DNA of 64,000 bases from Hydrangea macrophylla (GCA_033977485.1 CM066992.1:103180140-103244139); one strand, 5' to 3'. Counted from the stretch's first letter, positions 47,038 through 57,887 are shown. A program made the numbers and translations. The notes: a model not told the origin generated them from the letters alone.

Positions 47038-47120
47038 GGGGTGTCAGTGTTATGTCAGAAACCTCAAGGGGTGTGAGTGATAAAGTGCGAAACCTCAGGG
47101 GGTGTCAGTGTAATTTTCCC
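47038..47120 (-). repeat. Right terminal inverted repeat of the MULE
   Basis: Perfect 83-bp partner of 42002-42084. Ends GTGTAATTTTCCC. Confidence 0.93.
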
Positions 47121-47351
47121 AAAAAGAAAAAGAAAAGGCGGGATTTCCGATGTCGTTTCGCTTCGCTGGCGTAAGGTTCTATCTCTCTCCTGATTTTGGT
47201 GATGTGTAGTTTTGCTCGGACTGCCACGTTAACGAAACAGATTGAACTTGCTTTTGTGAAAGAGGAGGAGGACCGTTGCATTTATTCGGTGCGGGTGGCA
47301 ACCCCACGGCTGCACAACGTGTAGTTTAAGCTTTGTTAGTATTGTCAAATA

Positions 47352-47591
47352 CTCCCTTCCTGAGTCCATCTTTGGGAACTCAATTTATTAAGAGGACAAG
47401 AAAAATTTACACCTACTTTGTATCTCTAATTATTACAACTATTTTTTTAGTTTTGTCTTGGTGTAGATTTCAATGAATGGTAGTTTTAGAAAGTGAGTAA
47501 GTAAAAATTATATGCCAAATTAAAAAAGTGGACACTAATTTTGAGACATCCCAAAATGGAATACAGGACTCACAAAATGGAACGGAGAGAG
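47352..47591. mobile_element. Stowaway-type MITE with TA target site
   Basis: Ends ACTCCCTTCCTGAGTCC and, reversed, ACTCTCTCCGTTCCATTTTG, between TA dinucleotides (47350-47351, 47592-47593). The CTCCCTCCGTCC-like end is the signature of plant Tc1/mariner-related Stowaway MITEs. Confidence 0.8.
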
Positions 47592-47593
47592 TA

Positions 47594-48363
47594 TTTGGTT
47601 GTAACATCTATAATAAAGTGAAAGGTTGTGATTATCTGCAAATGAATTCCCTTGAAAATAGGGAAATTGATGGATAGATAAGGGAATTTAATTGGATTGG
47701 GATATTACGCCACTATACTCAATAATTTTCCCTATGAAGGACCATGTTTGAGTGAGTAATGCTATTCTTCTCAAATTTAATTCTTAAATATTTTATCACT
47801 TGTCTCTAACACACCATCAATCACTGTCACAGTAAACATATTAATAATGCTACGCTTCCTATATTTCTTGGGCAATAGTTAATTAAATAAAAGAAAAAAA
47901 GCCAAAAATCATGTGCATAACTAAAATGGGCATATCTCTAGATAGACAAAGCACAGCTAAGAACCACTGACAAAAAAAGATCAGAATCAAAACCATCCAA
48001 ACTAGCTACCATGGATCAAAACCAAACATGGCGCAAAACTCAGAGTGAAAACTATGAAAGGGCACTAAACAACAAGCGATAGAGGAAAGCCTACACCAAA
48101 TTTTATATCCTAAAATTTCTCAAACATATATTATAGTACGACAACTTCATTTTTATTAGAGGCTGTTGAGTGGACCTACCATTAGTAAAGTGATCACACT
48201 ACTACATTTATTTAGAAATCATTTGTGATACAAAATTTTAGAAGTATAGTATTACTCTAAGATGTATGGTACAACTGTGGCCCACACCCATTGGCCATGA
48301 ACCCAACTAGATTCTGAGTTCGGGTTGATATAATTTCTTTGTAGGGTTTGGTAAATAAAATTA
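47594..48363. other. Intergenic stretch
   Basis: AT-rich, no gene. GAGTAATGCTATTCTTCTCAAA at 47754 resembles a MITE end but I found no convincing partner. Confidence 0.45.
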
Positions 48364-48553
48364 GAGTGCAGTTTTGCTCACCCCAAAATTACTCACATTT
48401 TGCTCACTCTCCTTAACTATTGGCTAATGCAGTGGGGCTCAATACTTTACACTATTAATTAATTTTCATTTAATTCTGGATTTCACTACAGTAGCCAATG
48501 AGAAATGAGGATGAGCAAAGATAAATAATTTTAGGGTGAGCAAAAATGTATTC
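48364..48553. mobile_element. MITE, 190 bp, TSD ATAAAATTA
   Basis: Ends GAGTGCAGTTTTGCTCACCC and, reversed, GAATACATTTTTGCTCACCC. ATAAAATTA flanks both sides (48355-48363, 48554-48562); counting eight or nine bases depends on the shared A. Same family as 41263-41452. Confidence 0.82.
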
Positions 48554-48665
48554 ATAAAATTAACGGTTAATTGAGAGTTAGAGCTATTAAATGTGGTCAG
48601 AAGATTTATATATATCCATACCGAGTAATACTTGGGACACAACTAAAAGACACAACTTTGGGACA

Positions 48666-48774
48666 CAACCTCTATTTTGTGTCTATCTCTCTCCTGACGG
48701 ACCCCACAGTGTCAGTAGACCCCACAGTACCCACTAGAACTACTAGGAGAGAGATAGACACAAAATAGAGGTTG
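48666..48774. repeat. Foldback with 30-bp perfect arms
   Basis: 48666-48695 (CAACCTCTATTTTGTGTCTA...) and 48745-48774 are perfect inverted copies around a 49-bp loop rich in CCCCACAGT. It lies exactly where the adjoining gypsy RT frame is cut off. Confidence 0.85.
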
Positions 48775-49860
48775 AATACTTTGTTGGAATAAATCAACAA
48801 AGTATTGTGTTGATCAAGTATGTCTTGATAAAGATAATAAATCAACATATCGTCGATAAAGATAATAACGAACTGATCCAAGTATGGCTTGAATACTTTG
48901 TTCATCAAGTCCATAAATACCGCCGGAGCATTCGTCATCCCAAACGACATCATTAAGAACTCATAGTGTCCGTACCTCATCCTGAAAGCAGTCTTAAGTA
49001 TGTCTTCCTTTCGTACCCTTAACTGATGATACCCCAACCATAGATCAATCTTAGAAAAGGTTGTGGCTCCTTGCAATTGATCAAACAGATCATCTATCTG
49101 AGGTAAGGGATACTTATTCTTGATAGTAACCTTATTCAGCTCCCGGTAGTCAATACACAATCGCATGGACCCGTCCTTCTTCTTAACAAATAACACGGGT
49201 GCTCCCTACGGTGAAGTACTTGGACAAACAAAATCCAACTTCTCAAGTTCTTGAACTTGTTCCTTCAACTCCAGTAGCTCAGTAGGGGCCATCTTGAAGG
49301 GAACTTTGGTTATAGGTCAAGTACCTGGCACCAATTCCACTCAGAATTCTATATCGCTCTCAAGCAGTAATCCTGAAATGACTCGAAATACTTCCTCGAA
49401 CTCTTTGATTACCGGTATAGATGACACCGTCGCTTCTGTATTGACAACTTCGATGTTTGCTAGGCATCTGGTGAGGAACATATCACTCGAAGGGTAACAT
49501 TTAAAATCAAAAGGTTGATTTCCATTGTCTGCAAATGTGATCACCTTCCTTGTACAATCCAACCTCGCATGGTTCTTCTCGAGCCAATCTATTCCCAAAA
49601 TTATATTGAACTTCTTCATCGACAGAACTACCAATCTCGCCAAAAGTTCACGGTCTCCTAACCATAGAGGACAATTCTTACACACATGTAATAACTTGAA
49701 TGTGGTCTCGAGGGGTGAGACAACACTCAAAGCTTCATCTAAACGTTGCGGCACTAAACCCAATTTTTGAACAATCTTAACCGATATAAATGAGTGTGTA
49801 GCACCCATGTCAAATAAAACTTTAACATGTGAATTAAACAAGGTTAGAGTACCTTCCACT
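48775..49860 (-). pseudogene. Gypsy protease-RT remnant
   Basis: Protease (49859-49341): VLFDMGATHSFIS, where D-S/T-G has become D-M-G, and ILGIDWLEKN. Linker: MAPTELLELKEQVQELEKLDFV. A stop precedes [26 protein letters not shown] of RT. RT keeps [41 protein letters not shown] and the FIDD catalytic box, but KIDLRSGYHQ reads [10 protein letters not shown]. After FIDDMLIY comes a short local duplication (AAAGATAATAA twice), then the foldback. Stops and lost residues make it inactive. Confidence 0.88.
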
Positions 49861-50709
49861 GTACGTTGTTCAGGCGATCCCTCCTCATAAGTACCTTATT
49901 CATACCCTGTTTCTTCATAACCAGCAGCCTCAGGTATAACAGCATTCAGACGGGCATGTCCTTGCTGACCATAATTACCTCTTCTAGGAGTCTTGCAGTC
50001 CGGACTTATGAGACCTGGCATGCCATAATTATATCGCACAACTCCCGGACGATTAGCACGCCTAGGTACTCTGCAATCTTTAGCTCGGTGACCAGGAATA
50101 CCATAATTGAAGTAGTTATTGTTGCTGTTACCTCTTGTTCCCTGAGGTGGATTCTACTGTACTGCCTGTGTCTGTTGAGGTTCTTCCCTCCATCCCAAGT
50201 CCTTTTCTGTCCCTGAGGGTACACAGGTTTCTATCCGGGATAGCCTTTTTGCGGGGTTTATTTCCAAATAGTTTCGAATTTTGACAACCATCATTCTCCA
50301 AGCCTGTAGCCAATCTTACCAAAGCTTCAAATGGTCTCAACTTGTCGGAGAAACAAGTTGAGACCCCGGTGGTACTTCTTGATTTTCTTCTGGGGTGTGT
50401 CCACCATATGTGGAGCAAAGCGCGTCAAACGCTCAAATCGAGTAGTGTACTTGCGGATAGTCAGATTTCCTTGTGCTAATTCCATGAACTCTTTCTCTCT
50501 CTTGTCCTTCTCTTCTTCAGGAAAATATTTCTCGAAAAATCTTTCCTTGAACACCACTCAGGGCATCCCCCTTGCGACTTCTTCCCCAATAGTCGCCTTT
50601 TCGGCATCCCACCAATCTGTCGTGCATATGACAACTGAAAGATAGCCAGACGCTTCTTTTTCAGATTAGTGCACTCTATGGTCTCAAAGATACACTCCAT
50701 CTGGCGTAG
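49861..50709 (-). pseudogene. Gypsy gag, C-terminal half (after the insertion)
   Basis: Right after the CTACG duplication: QMECIFETIECTNLKKKRLAIFQLSYAR, then frame changes, then VVFKERFFEKYFPEEEKDKREKEFMELAQGNLTIRKYTTRFERLTRFAPHMVDT, a standard retrotransposon-gag core. Further on lie degenerate knuckles (YNYGIPGHRAKDCRVPRR-like and YGMPGLISPDCKTPRR). At least three frameshifts or stops. Confidence 0.83.
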
Positions 50710-51798
50710 TCTCACGCCCCGAAAATTCACTTACAAAATAATATAAATAATTGCATTAAAATTGTAAAAAACCAAGTGTATTTTAAAACAACAAAAATAA
50801 TTACACTTGAGTACCCAAAATTACAATTAAATTTATTTACACAACTAGGACCCAAATAACTCAAACCCACATGGTACTCTAATGTGCTCCAATTTTACTG
50901 CTACCAATGGTACCTGCATCTAAAATAACACACAGGGAAGTATACAATATGACAGGAATAATGAAGGCTTCAAAAGCACAGTGAACAACCACGACAACAT
51001 AAGAATTGCTAGGATCAAATAAAATAGACCAACCACACAAACCACTCGTTCACACAATTTACCCGCTCACCCACAAGAGCATCATACTAGGTTCCTCTTG
51101 GTAATATAGCAATAAGAGACACCAACCTCACCTCACTCGTCACCATTCCTCGGTCCCTGAGGCCTGTTAGATCTTGGTAGGTACTTATTGCTCATGTACC
51201 CTTAGTTCCATAGCATTAACCAAAATAATATTTTAATAACATTTAATCAAAAAGATATAGATTCCAATAGAAAGACAACATAAGCAAAGAGAGTACAAAT
51301 AGGGATGACAAGAAAATACTTCGGAGATTTAAGAGCATATTGTACACAACCCCGTACCTACAAAAATGAAGGATTCTCATGCATACCCAAACAACCCCCT
51401 ATCTTGAGTTCTCCTCCTTTTTCTTTATTTTGTAGTATATATATATATATATATATAAATGTGTGTGTGCTGTGAAATAATATGTCATTTATGTGTGTGT
51501 GAAAGTTGCGAGAGAAAGAGAGAATAGAGAGGTAGTGAGTTGAGAGTTGTGAGAGATATGTTGGGGGGTTTACTTATAGAGATTGGATTGTTCGGCCACC
51601 AAGTGGCTTCAAGCATACACACATATACACGAATCACACACTGCACAAATTTCCTTTGGGCCCAAGTTCTTCATGAGAGTTTATCCCATGTGTTGAGCTC
51701 GCACGACCACACATACACAGGTTAAAATGATATTGTACAAATTTCAATTCTGGTATATTTTTCGATTAAAATGCGAAAATAAAATACGGGGTATTCCA
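50710..51798 (-). repeat. 3' LTR of the small LTR element
   Basis: 1089 bp, TCTCACGCCC... to ...GGGGTATTCCA; both ends have one or two changes against the 5' copy (TGTCACGCCC, GGGTATTACA). It matches the 5' copy throughout apart from two insertions there. Confidence 0.88.
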
Positions 51799-51812
51799 TC
51801 CTACCCTCCTTA
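51799..51812 (-). other. Polypurine tract of the small LTR element
   Basis: On the minus strand AAGGAGGGTAGGA directly precedes the 3' LTR. Confidence 0.75.
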
Positions 51813-51983
51813 AAAAGAATTTCGTCCGCGAAATTAAAGTATAAATATTTTGACAAACAACTTGAAAATTTCATTTTTTTTTTTGTAGAGACAAAAATCC
51901 AAGTAGTAAAAATAAATAGTATTGCCCTCGTCGATTTCCCCAGGCGATGTGGAACTAAGTCCTACATTTCCGGCTGGGTACAG

Positions 51984-51995
51984 GCTCTGATACCA
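51984..51995 (-). other. Primer-binding site of the small LTR element
   Basis: Exact TGGTATCAGAGC on the minus strand, three bases from the end of the 5' LTR. Confidence 0.88.
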
Positions 51996-51998
51996 AAT

Positions 51999-52804
51999 TG
52001 TCACGCCCTAAAAATTCACTTACAGAATAATATAAATAATTGCATTAAAATTGTAAAAAAACCAAGTGTATTTTAAAACAACAAAAATAATTACACTTGA
52101 GTGCCCAAAATTACAATTCAATTTATTTACACAACTAGGACCCAAATAACTCAAACCCACATGGTACTCTAATGTGCTCCAATTTTACTACTACCAATGG
52201 TACCTGCATCTAAAATAACATACGGGAAAGTATACAATATGACAGGAATAATGAAGGCTTCAAAAGTACATTGAATAACCACGACGACATAAGAATTGCT
52301 AGGATCAAATAAAACAGACCAACCACACAACCCACTCGTTCACACAATTTACCCGCTCAACCACAAGAGCATCATACTAGGTTCCTCTTGGTAACATAGC
52401 AATAAGAGACACCAATCTCATCTCACCCGTCACCATTCCTCGGTCCCTTAGCCTGTTAGATCTTGGTAGGTGCTCATTGTTTATGTACCCTTTAGTTCCA
52501 TAGCATTAACCAAAATAATATTTTTAATAACGTTTAATCAAAAAGATATAGATTTCAATAGAAAGACAACATAAGCAAAGAGAGTACAAATAGGGATGAC
52601 AAGAAAATACTCTAGAGATTTAAGAGCATATTGTACACAACCTCGTACCTACAAAAATGAAGGATTCTCAAGCATACCCAAACAGCCCCCTATCAAATGA
52701 AGGATTCTCAAGCATACCCAAACAGCCCCCTATCTTGAGTTCTCCTCATTTTTCTTTATTTTGCAGTATATATATAAATGTGTGTGTGTGTATAAAATAA
52801 TATG

Positions 52805-52835
<31 letters not shown>

Positions 52836-53397
52836 ATGAAATAGGGGTGTAAATCGATCGGTCGGTCGGTTTTTGTCGGTTTTTTTGGTGTATAAAAACC
52901 GACCAATAAGGGAGTAAATCGGTCGGTCGGTCGGTTTTTTAGGGGTTCGGTCGGTTTTGCGGTCGGTTTTAGCTTGTATATTTATTTAGAAAACCGACCA
53001 ATCGATTTTCGGTTTGGTCGGTTTGCGGTCGGTTTGCGGTCCGCGGTTTTTTCTTACACCCCTAGTATGAAATAATATGTCATTTGTGTATGTGTGAAAG
53101 CTGCGAGAAAAAGAGAGAATAGAGAGGTAGTGAGTTGAGAGTTGTGAGAGATATATATGTTGGGGTGTTTACTTATTGAGATTGGATTGCTTGGCCACCA
53201 AGTGGCTTCAAGCATACACACACATACATGAATCACACACTGCACAAATTTCCTTTGGGCCCAAGTTCTTCATGAGAGTTTATCCGATGTGTTGAGCTCA
53301 CACGACCGCACATACACAGGTAAAAATGATACTGTATAAATTTTAAATCTGGTATACTTTTCGGTTAAAATGCGAAAATAAAATACAGGGTATTACA
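51999..53397 (-). repeat. 5' LTR of the small LTR element
   Basis: 1399 bp. Longer than its partner because of a hAT-like MITE (52842-53064 plus 8-bp duplication) and a tandem duplication of about 38 bp (AAATGAAGGATTCTCAAGCA unit, about 52657-52733). Confidence 0.88.
52842..53064. mobile_element. hAT-type MITE, 223 bp, TSD GTATGAAA
   Basis: TAGGGGTGTAA and TTACACCCCTA ends, identical 8-bp flanks GTATGAAA (52834-52841, 53065-53072). The interior is built of CGGTCGGTTTT and its complement AAAACCGACC, so it can fold strongly. Absent from the sister LTR, so it came later. Confidence 0.9.
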
Positions 53398-53663
53398 CGT
53401 AGCCACTGTTCTGCTTGCCAGGGTTCATCAGTCCCAGCAAAATACTCAGGTCGTAGAATGCGAAATTCTTTAAGAAGCTTGTCTCAAATCGGGTGGGCTC
53501 GCCTCTCATTCCCATTATGATTGTTATTCCGATTATTGTTCCCTGTGTTATGATCACTGACCCTCTCCAACCTTCTCACAAAAGCCTCAAACATCCTGGT
53601 TGGATCTGCTGCCGGGGGTGCAGCTTCAATCGTGGGACGATTCCTGAGATTTCTACTAGCCAT
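53398..53663 (-). pseudogene. Gypsy gag, N-terminal part (before the insertion)
   Basis: ATG at 53663 starts MASRNLRNRPTIEAAPPA, then PTRMFEAFVRRLERV, a stop after RRAHPI, then LKEFRILRPEYFAGTDEPWQAEQWLR, where it meets the CGTAG target site. It continues at 50709. Confidence 0.87.
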
Positions 53664-54468
53664 ATGATCGAGAGAAAGGTACCTATTAATCGATTAACAA
53701 AATTCAGTCAATCTTCAGATGTAAAAGAAAGTTCACAACAATCAAAAGCAACAAAATACGGAATGAAGTCGAACTATTTTATCTTAATGTTATCTTAACG
53801 AAAGATCCTATGTGTCTTGGATAATTGGTCGAGCCATAAACTGGCTCAGATAACAAAAAGCCTGTCACAGCCCGATGTAGCACAATTCAGGAAAGCATTT
53901 AATTTTCTTTATGGACTCGTAAGTCGTGACAAGTGAGAGTGACCAATTGTCCCTGCAACAGATAACTTAACAACATTTCTAAAGAGAAGGATACTAATAA
54001 ACATAAGCTCCAAAGTTAAACTTACTAAACTATTACATCAGTCATAAAACTTAGGCACAAACTGTCTTATTCAAATTCTAATAAAGTGTTTATTACAACT
54101 CCAAAGTAAAAGACATAAGAAAGATACAACAGCCCTCCTGGAAAGTCTCATGCCTCTAACTAGCATAGTCAACATACTCTGGTTGCTCCTGATCTGAAAA
54201 ATCTGGACATAGAGTCCAGGACGCATCAACGCCGTCAGCTTATGCAAGTTGGTGAGCAAAATAAACATATGCTCGCAATATATATATATATAAGCATATA
54301 ACAATGTTACAGTTTAAATCGTTAAAACAATAATCCGAGATCCCAACTTCAACATATAACTAGGGAGATAATAAGCAGTAAATATATGACCGTGCATGAA
54401 CAATGTATCCTCTCATCTCATCGACTCTTATCCCTCGACAAACTCGATTCAGTCATACCATTACCTCA

Positions 54469-54891
54469 AATACCAGGAATAATATCCGATCAGTATCCGG
54501 GTCTCACACAACAGATCATTGCATTAGATGCCAGGAATAATATCAGCTCAGTACCCAGGCCGTACACCATACCATCAAATCAGATACCAGGAATTATATC
54601 CACTCAGTATCCAAATCGAGCGCCTCAGATATCAGGAATAATATTTGATCGATATTTGAGTCGTACACTACACCGTTGCCTCCAATAACAGGAATCATAT
54701 CCGATCTATATTGGAGTCGCACACCATACCATCGATTTAGATACCAGGAATAATATCCGATTAGTATTCAAATCGAGCGCCTCATATACCAGGAATAATA
54801 TCTTATCAGTATCGGAGTCGTATACTATACAGTCGCCTCTAATACCAGGAATAATATCCGATCGATATTGGAGTCGTATACATGTCGCCTC
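54469..54891. repeat. Minisatellite in the gypsy LTR, eight units of 45-58 bp
   Basis: Each unit starts ATACCAGGAATAATATCCGA or a close variant, continues with TC(A/G)GTAT, then GAGTCGTACAC or CAAATCGAGCGCCTC. Long and short units alternate in the order long-long-short, twice, suggesting a higher-order unit. Confidence 0.85.
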
Positions 54892-55345
54892 TAATACAAG
54901 ACCGTGACTCTTTTCTCTTTCACACTTTCTTACACACCATGCATGTCGACTCCACCTCGACCCTATCATGCATGTCAATGTCCATGAAATTATAACACAA
55001 ACAAACGTACAAGAAATTAAGTCTTTTTATTTTTCTTTATTAACAAGGTACAATGTACTTAGAATCCTTGAGTTAGCACCCATGATCTAAATTATTAAGT
55101 CATATATGAAACAAGAGGTAAATTCATCAAAGACTACTTTAATACACTTTTACAACTACTAGTACACAAGCAGATCCACTTTGAAGAAATGCCTTTAAAA
55201 ATGAGTTATACATTTTGTGGATGAATTACATATCAAAAGAAATATTTTTGAGTCTAGTATCCAATGCTTCAAACAGTACGCATTTTCGAGTTTTCTAGAG
55301 GAAGTTATGACCGTTTTACTAAAAGTCATCAGTGCTGAAAAATGG

Positions 55346-55416
55346 CAATTGATTGGCAAAAGTGGCAGTCGATTGGAAGAAGTGGCAGTCAATTGGATAT
55401 GTTGCCAATCAATTGG
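55346..55416. repeat. CAATTGATTGG / CAGTCGATTGG group
   Basis: Four copies: CAATTGATTGG, CAGTCGATTGG, CAGTCAATTGG and CCAATCAATTGG. They look like decayed forms of CAGTCGACTG or CAATCGATTG palindromes. Confidence 0.75.
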
Positions 55417-56568
55417 AACTCCGTCTTCTTCCATAGTTTCGAAATTAAAAGCTAGTTTTTACCCGTTTCTGAATTCTGCTTCAACCAAGACATGTAATAT
55501 ATGGATTTCTTCGTTTTTTCGCAAGGATCGCAAATACGCGATCGGTTTTAACTAATTTCAATTGTAGCTCTCGGATTTCACGTAAACCTGAGAGGTGAAA
55601 AAACTTTAAATCAACGATACGTCGCGATACGGATGAATTAAGCTGTACTATTCGAACCACAACTTAATGGGACTAAGATCTTTCATTTTCAATTCACGGA
55701 ATTGATTTTGGTAAACTTTTCTAAAACTCCAATTTTCAAGCTTCAATGGTGATTATACATATATACGTATATACACATATATACACAGAATTATACATAT
55801 ATAAACGTTGGGAGTGAGTTGAAATTACTCATTGAGGTGTTTAGATTGAGAATTTGAGATCGAGAAATTTTGCCAAATATTCCGTAGTCAATGAAGTTCT
55901 TCCCGTTCTTGAAGAATATAAATATATCTATGTATGTATCTATGTGTATGAATATGTCATATATATAACCTCTGTGTGTGTGTGTGTTGTGTTGTGTTGT
56001 GTTATAGAGAGACCAAGAGAGACTTGAGAGAATTGAGAGAGAAAGGGAGTTAGATAGAGAGGAGAATGAGAGACTGTTGAGTGAGAGATATAAATATACA
56101 TACTGTAACATAAATTTGGTCTCCAAGCAGCTCACGTGCTTCCACACCCAAGACGTGGTATAAACGCAATTTTAAAACATAAACTGGTATTTCTCGGTTG
56201 AAATAAAATTACAGAAAATAATACTAATGTAGGAATTAAATTTCTGGTTGTACAAAAAGCATAGACACAGTTTTGAAATCCATAGAAAGTATTTCTATAT
56301 TTATGGAAATTACAGTTTGACTCCAAATAAGACTTTATTGATATAAATTAAATAGAAATATTCATGGAAATGAAATGTAATATTTATTAATGGAAATATA
56401 AATAACAGGGTGTTACAATCACAATCTAGGGTTCATACTACCACTTTAGGGCTCACAATGAAGGTATCGAAGAAGCCATTTGGAAAACCACTCTTCACTC
56501 TCTCTTCTCGTTAAGGTTTATCTGAGGGTTTCATCTTTCTCCCGTTGAGTATTGTGCCCTAGCCATGG

Positions 56569-57080
56569 CAGTGTCGGTCCTAAATTTTGAGGGGCCCTAC
56601 GCGAACTTATAAAATGGGGCCCTCTATTAATTTTTGTATAAAAAAATGGCATTACTAAAGGAAAATTTATTTACAAAAGAAAGTGACTTGTATTAATATA
56701 TAACACTAACTTACATCAAATAATTATATTACTTAAATATTGTCCTTTGTGCATTTTAGCTGCAAAATCACCAATTACACTTGTATAATCAATCTTATTC
56801 ACCACATCTCTTTCAATACATAACGTAGCTAACCCGTTCAATATTTCTTGTGACATAGTCGATTGAAGATAAGACTTGATCTCAACTTCAACTTTGAAAA
56901 GTTTCTCTCTGCCGAGGCAACTATAATTGGAATAATCAATAAAATTCTATAAGCAATCCATACATTTGTGAAAAAACCATCCATCGCTTGCATATGACTC
57001 AACACCTCAATTGGCTTCTTTGTTTCTTTTGGTAAAATTGTTCTCAAGGCTTTTGTCAGCCTTGAATTTCTTTAAGGGAT
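56569..57080 (-). pseudogene. hAT transposase remnant (dimerisation domain)
   Basis: The minus-strand frame at 57047-56838 reads NVWIAYRILLIIPIIVASAERNFSKLKLRSSLIFN, the C-terminal dimerisation domain of plant hAT transposases; NGLA, then VNKIDYT and VIGDFAAKM follow in another frame. The end near 56569 (CAGTGTCGGTCC, GAGGGGCCC) looks like the element terminus. The rest was lost at or before insertion of the copia LTR at about 57081. Confidence 0.8.
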
Positions 57081-57683
57081 TGTTTATGTTTGTTTTGATG
57101 ATGACAAATCTAGTGATAATTGCATGCTCTTAATGGTTCTATTCCAATCAATTATCAAGTCATTTTCATTGTGATAATCTCTTGATAGAGATCTTAAATG
57201 CTCTAACTTTGTTTGAGTTCATGAGATAGCATATGGTGAAGCCCAAGAGTGATGGAGCTCAACAAGGATCAAGCTTGAAGACTTGAAGATTTTTCATCCT
57301 TGGTTGAAGACTATGATTTATATGTAAGCATTTTGATCAATCACTCATAGGGGCTCAAGTAACTTTAATTGGAATTTAGGATCCTTGATCTCACACTTTA
57401 AAATACTTTCAAAGACCTAAACATACTTCGACCACTCAATTAAATTCATTTCACAAAAGTTTTCAAGTGGCTAAGTCAAAATAAAGACCTTTGCGCAGAT
57501 AGGTCATCTTTAAAGCTAAACCTGATCTAATTGGTAAGGAACTAGATGTTGAGTTTTATATGGTTGGAAAGGTATTTGAATCTAGTTTCTGAATCTTCAA
57601 ACGGATAGTAAAAACAAGTTTTGTAGAGGGAGTTATGGCCGTTATAGTGAAGAGGTGTCAGTCTGCCAAAAAGCAGTAGAAAA

Positions 57684-57783
57684 CCAGTCGACTAATTTTT
57701 GAAGGGTCCAGTCGACCGGAGGTAATGTCCAGTCGACCGGAGGTACTGTTCCAGTCGATTGTGGCATTTTTTCAGTCGACTAG
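57684..57783. repeat. CAGTCGACTG-type palindromes upstream of the copia TATA box
   Basis: Five copies or variants: CAGTCGACTAA, CAGTCGACCGG twice, CAGTCGATTG and CAGTCGACTAG, ending 97-98 bp before the TATA box. Confidence 0.82.
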
Positions 57784-57881
57784 ATCGCGCTGAAACACCT
57801 AACGGCTAGTTTTCTAAACTTTTTGAAAATTACTTTTACACCCCCCAAACACCCCCAACGGTCATATATGTTGAAAAGCTA

Positions 57882-57887
57882 TATATA
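57882..57887 (+). promoter_or_regulatory. TATA box of the SIRE-like LTR
   Basis: TATATA in GCTATATATAGGGG, followed by an A-rich leader. Confidence 0.55.

Larger units (their letters stand above)
42002..47120. mobile_element. Complete-looking autonomous MULE, TSD AAAAAGAAA
   Basis: A 5119-bp element flanked by identical AAAAAGAAA (41993-42001 and 47121-47129); 9 bp is the Mutator length. The outer 83 bp at each end (42002-42084, 47038-47120) are perfect inverted repeats. Inside, a small GRF zinc-finger gene runs rightward from the left end and the transposase gene runs leftward from the right end, so the two converge near 42.7-43.1 kb. All parts needed for mobility appear present and open. 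The layout recalls maize MuDR (mudrA facing mudrB), though the small gene here is unrelated to mudrB by sequence as far as I can see. Confidence 0.92.
50710..53397 (-). mobile_element. Non-autonomous LTR element with 200-bp interior, TSD CGTAG
   Basis: Two directly repeated LTRs, 50710-51798 (3' copy) and 51999-53397 (5' copy), flank only 200 bp. CGTAG lies at both outer edges (50705-50709, 53398-53402). The interior starts with an exact primer site (51995-51984, TGGTATCAGAGC), has a short leader with CCACATCGCCTGGGGAAATC, and ends with a polypurine tract (AAGGAGGGTAGGA) before the 3' LTR. No coding capacity. It keeps all signals needed to be copied by another element's proteins. It landed in gag of the older gypsy element. 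Confidence 0.9.
48775..56417 (-). mobile_element. Decayed minus-strand Ty3/gypsy element, 3' part lost
   Basis: Reading leftward: 5' LTR (56417-53863), degenerate primer site (53855-53844), gag from 53663, an insertion (53397-50710), the rest of gag, protease, and RT ending near 48775. Integrase, RNase H and 3' LTR are missing; the foldback at 48666-48774 marks the break. Gag continues across the insertion in the same sense (…WLR then QMECIFETIECT), proving the split. Confidence 0.85.
53863..56417 (-). repeat. 5' LTR of the decayed gypsy element
   Basis: About 2.55 kb, TGTCACAGCC... to ...GGGTGTTACA. A degenerate primer site (two mismatches) lies at 53844-53855. It contains a minisatellite (54469-54891), a palindrome group (55346-55416), and microsatellites near 55940-56100. 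A TATA-like TATATTTATA box on the minus strand lies near 56088-56098. Confidence 0.75.
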
